This document shows, in pieces, positions 33,336 to 42,169 of a stretch of 44,902 nt of DNA. Origin of the DNA: Sphaeroforma sirkka (Eukaryota; Opisthokonta; Ichthyosporea; Ichthyophonida); contig LUCW03001818.1 of NCBI GenBank assembly GCA_001586965.3, positions 1 through 44,902 on the forward strand. The letters are read 5' to 3'. Numbering within the stretch: the first letter of the stretch is position 1; each line of letters opens with the position of its first letter. The position numbers and the translations under genes are program-made. The notes beneath the pieces are model-generated. The model worked only from the letters and a program-made list of their open reading frames with translations, did no database searches and was not told the DNA's origin.

Positions 33336-35194
33336 ATATTAGGGATAATATTATTTATTTCAAAAATGACAAGTATGTATGTTACAATGTATGAACATAT
33401 GGTATGGCTCTCATAGTCGCTGTAGTGGTTCAGGAAAGATTGATGGGAAGAAGTGGTCAGTAAATTCCCGTTTGAAGCTTGGGCCAAGTGAGTCGACAAT
33501 GGAAGATATGCGCTGAGTCAATTCGGGCCGGTGTTGACAAAACACTGTTACTATCGAATGTTCCATATATTCGCTTGCTGACCTACTAAGTAGAGTACCC
33601 ACCTCTGTGGTACGGATCGGGTCTGCGTCGTATAGCGCCGCGGAATGGGTTAGTGCAGAGTATGAAATACCGAGAAAAAACAGGGTATTCGTCATAATCC
33701 GGTCGAGGAGCGAGGATGGGGCTAAGCCAATGCCGCACCAGACCACGAATGAATCTGGTATGTGTTGGCTGGCCTGGATCGGAAGTATCATAGGCGGAAC
33801 CAACAAGCGCGATGATTTGGTTTGAACCGAAATTTGGAAGTAGTACTTCAACAGCGTGATTAGCCGAGGTATGGGGAACATCTGTTGATGTGTCAGGGAC
33901 GGGTGAGGGTACGATGGTTCTTCAGCATGCTGGAGAAAAGATCCAAGGTGTTCGTAGAGGGTCCAGATACCGTGGAAGTCGTTGCACTCCTGTATTTGCT
34001 GAAGGAGGTCAGGGCCAATGGGCGGCAGTTTTGGACCTACCAGGATGCGTCAAATCAGTTGTTGGATGCAGGCAAAGTGGCTGGTAGTGAACTTGTGGCT
34101 ACCGGGGCAGACACGGCAGAGACAGCCGTCGGTGCGGTAGTAGAGCAATGTGAACATGTACGTATTTGTTACAATCATAGCACAGAGCCGGAATGGTGTA
34201 GACTCGAAGCAGCGATTGAAGCTGTCGTGTCAGGCTGTGTCTCGGTTTGATGTTGGCGAATTACCCATAACCAGTTGGTAGTAGTATTGGCGCCGGGCCA
34301 TTGCTGTAGAAATACGGCCTCCGGTCAGTCTAAAATATCAAGATCAATTGAGATAATACATTGGTTTTTATTTGTATTTTAAATAATTTAGTACAAGCTC
34401 TTTTTCCAATATTTCCAAAGTGTTCTAAATTCACTTTGATGGCTCCAATAGCCTGAGTATTTGGTATGACTCATCTACTTGGACCTATTTGAGACATTAG
34501 TAGATGTAGGATATTATAAACTAAATTTTATAATCTCCGAACTACTACTTATAGATTTTGGTCCTCCCGCCAATCTCCAAAATCCAATAAGTCTTTTCTT
34601 TTTTTTAACTTTTCTTCAGATGGAACTTTATTTATATCAGCTAATGTATTAACGTGACTTACGTTATTATGTCTATTTACAAATTAGGCAAGTGGTCATG
34701 AACACTTAGTACTTCTAGTGAAAATTATTCAATAAAGAACAGCTAGAGGTACGCCCTGTGTGATCGAGGATATTTAGGCTCTTAACAAGAGGCAGTCCCG
34801 ATCATTCTTACACAAGCTACCACTGCTAAATCCTAACTGACTAAATTGTATTTTAGTTTAATATAGTTTGAAACCTAGTAATTTCCATCGAAGTTTACAT
34901 TGCCGCGATCTCCTTGTTGGACCAACGTTTTGTTGAGTTCTTCCTGATGTTGTCACAGCGTTGGCGGAGGGCTACATGGTCGGGTGTACGCCCGCCCGTG
35001 TTTTTTTTGTGTACAGTTTTCAGTTGAGCATAGATACTATATGGAAAGTACAGTGATGGTTTGTCGTTGGCCCAGGCGGGCTGCGTCAGAGGGGTAAGTG
35101 GATTTGTGCTGGCCATTGAGTCAAGTTGTATTCCCGGCGAGTTCACTGGTCTCTTGTCCTTACGACCTCGCCCATGCCACAGAATACATGCTGG
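33336..35194 (-). mobile_element. LINE retrotransposon 3' portion, left copy, split by solo LTR E
   Basis: On the minus strand: end of the RT thumb region (35194-34900, ending KRWSNKEIAAM), then LTR E, then (34304-33411) a continuation in the same frame. That continuation carries a Cys/His cluster (CLCRVC...H...HFAC), a C-terminal domain (ADPIRTTEVGTLLSRSASEY) and a TGA at 33413-33411. A 3' UTR with AATAAA runs to about 33336. Two in-frame TGA codons (34232-34230 and 34052-34050) interrupt the frame. LINE identity rests on the RT piece in the right copy (43985-43275) plus the terminal zinc cluster. Confidence 0.75.
34305..34899 (+). repeat. LTR E, solo LTR with 4-bp target-site duplication TTGC
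   Basis: A complete 595-bp LTR (TGTAGAAATACGG...GAAGTTTACA) flanked by TTGC at 34301-34304 and 34900-34903. Removing it with one TTGC restores the LINE reading frame across the site (EIAAM/ARRQ). This fixes the true LTR borders for the family. It arose by LTR-LTR recombination after insertion. Confidence 0.93.
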
Positions 35195-35775
35195 TGTAAA
35201 CTTCGATGGAAATTACTAGGTTTCAAACTATATTAAACTAAAATACAATTTAGTCAGTTAGGATTTAGCAGTGGTAGCTTGTGTAAGAATGATCGGGACC
35301 GCCTCTTGTTAAGAGCCTAAATATCCTCGATCACACAGGGCGTACCTCTAGCTAGCTGTTCTTTATTGAATAATTTTCACTAGAAGTACTAAATGTTCAT
35401 GACCACTTGCCTAATTTGTAATAGACATAATAACGTAAGTCACGTTAATACATTAGCTGATATAAATAAAGTTCCATCTGAAGAAAAGTTAAAAAAAGAA
35501 AAGACTTATTGGATTTTGGAGATTGGCGGGAGGACCAAAATCTATAAGTAGTAGTTCGGAGATTATAAAATTTAGTTTATAATATCCTACATCTACTAAT
35601 GTCTCAAATAGGTCCAAGTAGATGAGTCATACCAAATACTCAGGCTATTGGAGCCATCAAAGTGAATTTAGAACACTTTGGAATATTGGAAAAAAGAGCT
35701 TGTACTAAATTATTTAAAATACAAATAAAAACCAATGTATTATCTCAATTGATCTTGATATTTTAGACTGACCGG
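35195..35775 (-). repeat. LTR F, 3' LTR of the right copy, lacking its first 16 bp
   Basis: Matches LTR G, but on the minus strand it starts at CCGGTCAG and joins directly to integrase coding sequence. A 4-bp AGCT duplication near 35351 is private to this copy. Confidence 0.9.
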
Positions 35776-36976
35776 TATCACTCTTCTCATCATGGTAGGA
35801 AATAACAAAAGGTCCTATCGTCTTAGAAGAGAGTTCGGTAACGTTGGCGTTTCGATTTATAATGTTAACGTAATCGCCGACTTTGAACTGAACAATGTTC
35901 TTAGTGTTATTCCATCGGTCATACGCTTTAAGTAGGACGCGATTCTTGTGCTCGAGTAAACAGGGGTAAACAACGTTCTGCATATGCTCGATCTTTTGTA
36001 GCCACGGGGTAGCGTGTTTCTCGGGCGCAGTTTTATCAAACGTTGCTTGTAATTCACTATAGCGGCCAAAGAAATAGTGAAACGGGAGTGTTCCAGTTTG
36101 AGGATTCATGCAGTTATTCATTTGAGTCTGAACCCATTTCAAATGATAAGGCCACATATCCTCAACGTCGTCTAGTGCGGTACGCAAGAGTTTCTTAAGT
36201 TCTCTATGACGTGTCTCATTTGCACCCTGCGTTTGAGGTTTGTAAGGAACACCACGCCTATGGGTCATGCCTGATACGAGTATAAGTGCCTCCATTACGT
36301 CGGTACAAAACTCACTACCGTTATCAGAACATAGTACTCGGGGGAAACCGAAGTCATTAAAGACGTGATAGCATAATTCTGCCACTGTTTGTGGACGTTT
36401 GTTCGGTATTGCATAAAGCAAGTTATAGCCCGAAGCCACACATAAGAAATGACAGATATATACATCGCCAGTATGCTTGGATCGCGGGAGTTTAACCAAA
36501 TCGACTATGACTCGGCGCATCGGTTGGTCTTCTGTCACACTTTTTTAGGGGTGCCCAACCGTATCGCTTGATCTGGTTCTTTTCACAATCAGTACAGCGT
36601 CGGTATACTTCACGTATGGTTTCTTTCAGCGCCGGGTGATCAAGCCCTGCACGAATAGCCATTTTATAAGTATGCTCATATGCTCGATGCGTTAAATTAT
36701 GTATAATTTTAACTCTACTTTCGAGCTCCTCTAAGTCAGTCAGATTCTGCGTAACGCTGGCTGGATGAACCATAGTCCTGTTGGAAAGGGCAACCTCAGT
36801 ATCAGGAGGGTAGAGTCCTGAGATACATAATTGACAACATTGGATTGTTGAAGTATCTTCTTCAGTTGTTTCGCAACTCCTGGCTGTTCTTTAAGCAGCG
36901 CTTTAAGTAGTTGAGTGCGAGCTTCAGGTTCTCTTAGAGTTTTGAGTCTTTGGTCCATGGCCTTAGCTAGTTCCAT
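35776..36976 (-). pseudogene. Integrase of the right copy (C-terminus deleted, one frameshift)
   Basis: ATG at 36976 (MELAKAMDQRLKTL) overlaps the stop of the upstream ORF by a few bases in the +1 frame. The HHCC zinc finger is at about 36700-36590 (IHNLTHRAYEH, then CTDCEKN). The DDE core has D in VIVDLVKL, D in CSDNGSEF and E in GANETRHREL. A GPF-type C-terminal module follows (VGDYVNIINRN, TIGPFVISYH). A frameshift near 36830 separates the N-terminal helix region from the zinc finger, and another near 36540 splits finger and core. The protein stops being element-derived at 35776, where it runs into LTR F. Integrase would insert the cDNA copy into the genome. Confidence 0.88.
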
Positions 36977-39447
36977 GTTTTTTACGATCTAATGCCGTTT
37001 CAATCGGCATTACCTCGACTGCAATCTTGTTGGGTGCATGTGTTGTACGAGTCTTGAGCTTTTGTTCAAACTCTTTAGACTCCTCTAGTTTAGCTAAGAA
37101 TTCGGTTGAGGGTTTCCACTTAGTGGTACCTGCAGGACCGATGCGACAAACAATGGTGTGTTTCCAAGGCGTCTTCTTAATAGAATAGGATCCCTGATAC
37201 AAGAACGTGTCGGTTTCACGGTCGACATAAATAGGTTCGTCTTGAATCATATTAATTAAATCACGTATCCATGGGTCGGAGTTACGTAAGGGACAACACA
37301 GCGTAATGGTAGATTTAGTAATATTAACATAATTTAACAACTGTGCGATAAGTTGACAAGGTGGGTTAGCCCACGCATTATGCTTTGATAAGTCAAGCTG
37401 AAATGCATCACCTTTAGGATGAGTCAACGACCTATATTCAGAAACCTGTTTGTTATGTTCTGCGGCAAACATATCAACAGTAAATGGACCCCATCGTGAT
37501 TGAGCGAGGTTAAACCATTTCTTATTTAGCATCCAATCGGTTGCTAATAACTCTTTGACTGTTTTCTGGTAGTCGGGCACAAGTCGAGAGAGCATGTCAG
37601 GAAGATGGTTATGTATTCCTGGAATGTGTGTTATATTAAAAGCGAACTTGGCAATAATGTCATGCCAGCGGCTCACCAACTGTGAATCAGGGTTCATATC
37701 TTTTAAGTATGTTAAAGACTTTTGATCACAGGCGACAGTAAAGTAACTTCCATAAAGGTAGTCTTTAAACTGTCTTAGCGCAGTAACTATAGCAAGGAGC
37801 TCTTGTTTAACGGTAGGGTAATTCCGTTGACTCTTATTATAACTCTTGCTAAAGAATTGTATGTAGCGCGGTTTACCATTTATCGTTTGGTAAAGCACTC
37901 CACCTACCGCTCGATCTGAAGCGTCGGTTGCTACTTGGAATGGGACACCATCCACAGGGTACTGCATGATGGGTGCGTCCATTACTTTACTTTTGACTAG
38001 TTTAAATGCATCATCACATTCTTTAGTCCAAAGCTTTCCCAAAGGTCCTTTGTGCAGCCGTAGGTGACTGAAAGGCTTTAAGTAATGAGAAAGATGCGGT
38101 ACCGAATCCGAGAAGAAGTTAACAAACCCACACACAGAGTTCACATCTCTTCCAGTAGTTGGTGTTGATAAATCCAACAGAAACTGTTTCTTGCCAGGAT
38201 CAATTTCTACCCCTGCTGCAGATACTTTGTAGCCAAGTAAGTGTATAGTATCTTTAGCAAAAGAACACTTGTCTTCGTTAATCTTAAGTTTAGCATGATT
38301 AAGTCGCTTTAAGACTTCTTTAACGAGTTTAGCATGTTCATGTGCTGTCTTTGTAAAGATAACTATATCATCTAAATAGACTGATACGTTATACGACAGG
38401 TCCGCAAATAGTTCCATCATAACTTGTTGGAAGAAAGAAGGTAACATGTGTAAGCCTTCAGGTGCACCTTTAAACTGGTACTTCTTACCTTGCCAAGTAA
38501 AGGAAAAGTATTTCCTATGAGGCTGATATATTTGTAGTTGATGGAATGCAGCTTTTAAGTCTATCTTGGAAAAGATAGTCGCACCTCCATTTTGCGTAGT
38601 ATCTCGCTTATCTTAGGTAAGGGAAAACTATGTTGCGGAATTAGTTTGTTGATTGGCGACAGGTCTAGTACTACTCTTGTTTTACTAAACGTTCCATCAG
38701 ATTTATATTGATCGACCGCTAAGAGAGCTAAGTTAACTGGGGTTGCATCATAATTGATTTCAATTAGACCCTGTTTTAACCAATCTTCGATTTGGGTTTT
38801 GACAACGTCTTTGTGTCTCCAACTCACGTAGTTATGTGAAGGACACTTTAACTTAGAGAAGTCGACGTTTGTCAAGTCAAGTCTAACGTACCCATTAGAG
38901 AACTTAAACATACACCAGTCAGTTATTGCAATCTTCCTGTTTTGTATAATTAAGTCCATAATTATATCGGTGAAGTGCGGAATCATATCCTTTGCTTCAC
39001 CTTCCGGAGGTTTAGGTATCTTTAACATATTATCATCTGACTGATCTTTATTCGGGTCTAGCCCATTAGGCAGACCAGTGAGTGTTATACCTAAACTGAG
39101 AAGATCAGTCATACCTATAATTAAATCGTATTTCTGAGACATGTCAGTAACGATTAGGTGAGTCTTCACTTCTCTTCTATCTGACAGCATTATGTGTGCA
39201 TAGTCAATGGCTTGTTCGCAAGTAGTAACTTTGCCATTTCCCAAGATTAAATCAGTTGTTTCGTTATGGACAGCCATATCTGTAGCGTAGGCTACTCGGC
39301 ATGAGATAGCAGAGACTTCAGCCCCTGGATCAAATAGTGCCATAACTTTTTTTCTCCATTTACGAAAACTGTTTGAAAGATACGTTCATCTCCTTTGGTA
39401 TAGATTTTATTGAACATTTTCTCATAATCTTGCTCTAGTGCGCACAT
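36963..39447 (-). pseudogene. pol: Protease, RT, RNase H and methylase-like ORF of the right copy (two frameshifts)
   Basis: Starts in frame after the gag TGA (ATG at 39447, MCALEQDYEKMF). The protease is at 39335-39090: FDPGAEVSAIS, where DTG/DSG is usual, and LIIGMTDLLSLG. RT follows with NKLIPQHSFPLPKISE, KIDLKAAFHQL, GLHMLPSFFQQVMMEL and the YLDD catalytic box near 38375. RNase H has VATDASDRAVGG, KQELLAIVTAL, CDQKSL and HIPGIHNHLPDMLSRL. A segment of about 200 residues after RNase H (37540-36965) contains WGPFTVDMFAAEHN and AWANPPCQLI, typical of the Dam-like domain of DIRS elements. A +2 indel near 39350 and a 1-nt loss at 38583 break the frame. Confidence 0.88.
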
Positions 39448-39456
39448 ATGGTACTG

Positions 39457-41490
39457 TCAGTGCTTAACTTGGACGTCTGGTAAGTCCTTGCAATCCTCTT
39501 TGTGCCAACCGTTAGTACCCTTGCAAGTAGCACACTCTTTCATATAGTGTCCAAAATCTGGCTTGCCTGGTGCACACTTAACAGGGTCGTGTCTACCATT
39601 CCACTTGCCATTACGTTTTGTGAGGTTGTAACCACACTTCTTGCAAGGCGCTCTCACCTTCTTATCACCTTCGGTTCGGTAGAAGTAGAGCCAGTACCCC
39701 CTCCAGTAGTAGTGAGGTTTCTTAGTACTACGCGCAGTATTAGTCTCTACTGCGTTTCGCTTAGTGGGCTGGGTGTAGCTCGTGGTACTAAGTACTCTAG
39801 TAGAGGAATTGGTATGCTTGTGTACTATCTTCTCAAAGACAGACCAAGGCATAGATCGCAAATCACCATAGGCGATGATGTCATCATTGACTTTCTTAAA
39901 GAGGTTAGCTCCCAGAGTCTCCATCATCTGACAAATTAATAAATATTCGCCAGTATAGGTACGACCACCCATCCGAGTATTCATATGTGTCATATGAGCT
40001 AGAGCACCTCGAATAGTGGTATCGTTCGCAAAGAACTTGCGAGACTCTAGAAGTTCACGGTCACGTGCATCTTCAAAAAAGGTGTTAAGTATATTATCAC
40101 GCAACTGGTGCCAGGGTAGGGCTTTCCAGTTGGGCTCATGAGCCTTCAAGATAGTTCGCCATTCACCTGGCTCACAGAAATGAATAAAGGCATTCATCAT
40201 CTGCTTATCCCTAAGGCTGGCAGACTCCTTAAGTTGGTCGAAGGCCTTCAGTGTCTCCACTGTACTCTCATTAGTAGAGAAATCGACCTCAGCCTGCGCG
40301 TTACCTAGCTGCTTTATAAAGCTTGGTTCTAAGTGTTCACGAGGCTCATGCTCAGTGCTACGGGCTGCTAGTGCCAAGATGGTGTCTATTTCCTTTCTCT
40401 TGTTATCGATTAGATAGCGAATGTTATCCGCTTTCCTATCGTCAAGGTCAGAGTCATTCAATAGACGGTCCTCAAGGACTTGCATACCAGAGCGTAATAG
40501 CCTGAGACGAGTATGTCTGGTTCTCACTTCCTCATCCTCAGGATTAGAGCGGGAACTCTCTAACGAGGTACTGGTGTAGCGATTGCCAAAATCGTGATTA
40601 CCAGGGTTAGTTGGCAAATGAGGGTCGATATTACGAGGATGGTAAGCCTCATCGAGTTCCATACGATCATATCCTCTGACAGGGTTAGGTTTGTCAAGAG
40701 GATGGTCGATGGTAGCATCAGAGCTATAGAGATTAAATTTTGAAATATTATCTCTCTCGCCAGTGGTAATTGGCTTAGTGGTAAACATACTGGCTGGTAA
40801 ACCAGTAGGTCTCGGGTTCGAAACCCGGCCCGAAATTTTTTTCTTCTTCGGTATAGGAAGAATATCAGCCAAGTGGGACACGATAGAGGGGTCCACAACT
40901 GCTGCTGCCGCTAGCTCCTTCAAGAGCGCTTCAGTGCGGTTCAATTGGCGTTGAGATTGAGAGGATCCAGCCACTCGTTGTCGAGTTATGGCGTCCTCAG
41001 CTTCGGCCCCAAGATTTGAGCTGAATGGAATGGCTTCTCCATCGATGGCGAAACCGAAATTTTCGGACAGGTCCAATACTTCCTTTTCACGCCGGATTTG
41101 TGCTGGAGTGTCCTTTAGATGTGGAGTTATAATGCCCCCGACATTCGTATCCACGAATTTTCCAGCCTTTCGACGTTTATCCCCAATATTTGACGGCACG
41201 TGGTCAGGGGGGGGCAAGCTGGGGTCCTGAGCTTCACTCCTAGGTGATACACGGACGCTGGCGAGCCTTTCCGCGGTAGTAGATACCTCTTCTTCCAAGG
41301 CTTTAGGATCCGACGAGTCATCCTCAGAATAATCCTCTGTACCAACCTCAGAATTTGCTTCCCCAACAGTATCCTCGGCAGGCTCAACTCCAGACAGGCT
41401 AGGTGTTTCCACAGGGACCTCAGGAACCTCGGCAGGCTTAGCAGGCTTAGAGCTAGCGGCTCCCTTGCCTTTAGAAGTACCCTTAGCCAT
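39457..41490 (-). CDS. gag: Gag polyprotein of the right copy, 677 codons, full length
   Basis: An open frame from ATG 41490 to TGA 39457. A Lys/Ala/Pro-rich start and acidic low-complexity region (to about residue 90) are followed by a helical capsid-like region (residues 400-540: FIHFCEPGEWRTILKAHEPN, LMETLGANLFKK-like helices). The C-terminus is basic with two zinc-knuckle-like clusters (CKKC...H....C and CATC...H...C). Residues about 215-245 (SNPRPTGLPASMFTTKP) are encoded antisense to a tRNA-like unit. Residues 590-605 are out of frame relative to the left copy because a 2-nt and a 1-nt loss compensate each other. The TGA is followed in the same frame by CAG TAC CAT ATG, the pol start, so read-through or reinitiation is plausible. 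Confidence 0.88.
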   Translation of the reverse strand: MAKGTSKGKGAASSKPAKPAEVPEVPVETPSLSGVEPAEDTVGEANSEVGTEDYSEDDSSDPKALEEEVSTTAERLASVRVSPRSEAQDPSLPPPDHVPSNIGDKRRKAGKFVDTNVGGIITPHLKDTPAQIRREKEVLDLSENFGFAIDGEAIPFSSNLGAEAEDAITRQRVAGSSQSQRQLNRTEALLKELAAAAVVDPSIVSHLADILPIPKKKKISGRVSNPRPTGLPASMFTTKPITTGERDNISKFNLYSSDATIDHPLDKPNPVRGYDRMELDEAYHPRNIDPHLPTNPGNHDFGNRYTSTSLESSRSNPEDEEVRTRHTRLRLLRSGMQVLEDRLLNDSDLDDRKADNIRYLIDNKRKEIDTILALAARSTEHEPREHLEPSFIKQLGNAQAEVDFSTNESTVETLKAFDQLKESASLRDKQMMNAFIHFCEPGEWRTILKAHEPNWKALPWHQLRDNILNTFFEDARDRELLESRKFFANDTTIRGALAHMTHMNTRMGGRTYTGEYLLICQMMETLGANLFKKVNDDIIAYGDLRSMPWSVFEKIVHKHTNSSTRVLSTTSYTQPTKRNAVETNTARSTKKPHYYWRGYWLYFYRTEGDKKVRAPCKKCGYNLTKRNGKWNGRHDPVKCAPGKPDFGHYMKECATCKGTNGWHKEDCKDLPDVQVKH
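40760..40842 (+). pseudogene. tRNA-Thr-like sequence with A box, B box and T-run, antisense inside gag
   Basis: A box TGGCTTAGTGG (40771-40781), B box GGTTCGAAACC (40815-40825) and a T7 run (40836-40842) on the plus strand. A paired T arm and an anticodon-arm-like ACTGG/CCAGT stem are present; the acceptor stem does not pair. The gag frame passes through it without a stop. Confidence 0.6.
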
Positions 41491-41570
41491 AGTAATTGCT
41501 GGATAGTAAATTGATGTCAGACAGTCTAGAAGCAGTACACTACTGTAACTACTATATAACTGAAAAAATA

Positions 41571-42169
41571 TGTAAACTTCGATGGAAATTACTAGGTTTC
41601 AAACTATATTAAACTAAAAATACAATTTAGTCAGTTAGGATTTAGCAGTGGTAGCTTGTGTAAGAATGATCGGGACTGCCTCTTGTTAAGAGCCTAAATA
41701 TCCTCGATCACACAGGGCGTACCTCTAGCTGTTCTTTATTGAATAATTTTCACTAGAAGTACTAAATGTTCATGACCACTTGCCTAATTTGTAAATAGAC
41801 ATAATAACGTAAGTCACGTTAATACATTAGCTGATATAAATAAAGTTCCATCTGAAGAAAAGTAAAAAAAAAAAAAAGAAAAGACTTATTGGATTTTGAA
41901 GATTGGCGGGAGGACCAAAATCTATAAGTAGTAGTTCGGAGATTATAAAATTTAGTTTTTAATATCCTACATCTACTAATGTCTCAAATAGGTCCAAGTA
42001 GATGAGTCATACCAAATACTCAGGCTATTGGAGCCATCAAAGTGAATTTAGAACACTTTGGAAATATTGGAAAAAGAGCTTGTACTAATTATTTAAAATA
42101 CAAATAAAACCAATGTATTATCTCAATTGATCTTGATATTTTAGACTGACCGGAGGCCGTATTTCTACA
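41571..42169 (-). repeat. LTR G, 5' LTR of the right copy
   Basis: 599 bp, TGTAGAAATACGG...GAAGTTTACA on the minus strand. On the outside it joins LINE sequence at GAACCAACAAG, the same sequence that is uninterrupted at 33797 in the left LINE copy. Confidence 0.92.

Larger units (their letters stand above)
35195..42169 (-). mobile_element. Ty3/gypsy-like LTR retrotransposon, right copy, nearly complete
   Basis: About 7 kb: 5' LTR G (42169-41571), gag, protease/RT/RNase H/methylase-like ORF, integrase, and 3' LTR F (35775-35195). The last part of integrase, its chromodomain, the polypurine tract and the first 16 bp of LTR F are deleted at 35775/35776. The outer flanks (TGCTGG left, GAACC right) show no target-site duplication, so the ends do not come from one simple insertion. 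Frameshifts at about 39350, 38583 and 36830 inactivate it. Confidence 0.92.

Noticed and set aside
33885..34250. 121-codon plus-strand frame, repeated at 42258-42623
   Set aside because: It is the antisense shadow of the LINE Cys/His and C-terminal region. The duplicate exists only because the LINE segment is duplicated.
39502..39939. Plus-strand frame of 145 codons inside gag (also at 3070-3510)
   Set aside because: It is antisense to the gag zinc-knuckle region, Ser/Leu-rich, with no domain.
40760..40842. Functional tRNA gene
   Set aside because: The acceptor stem does not pair, the anticodon stem lacks a base and the D stem has a mismatch. Only promoter-like boxes and the T arm are good.
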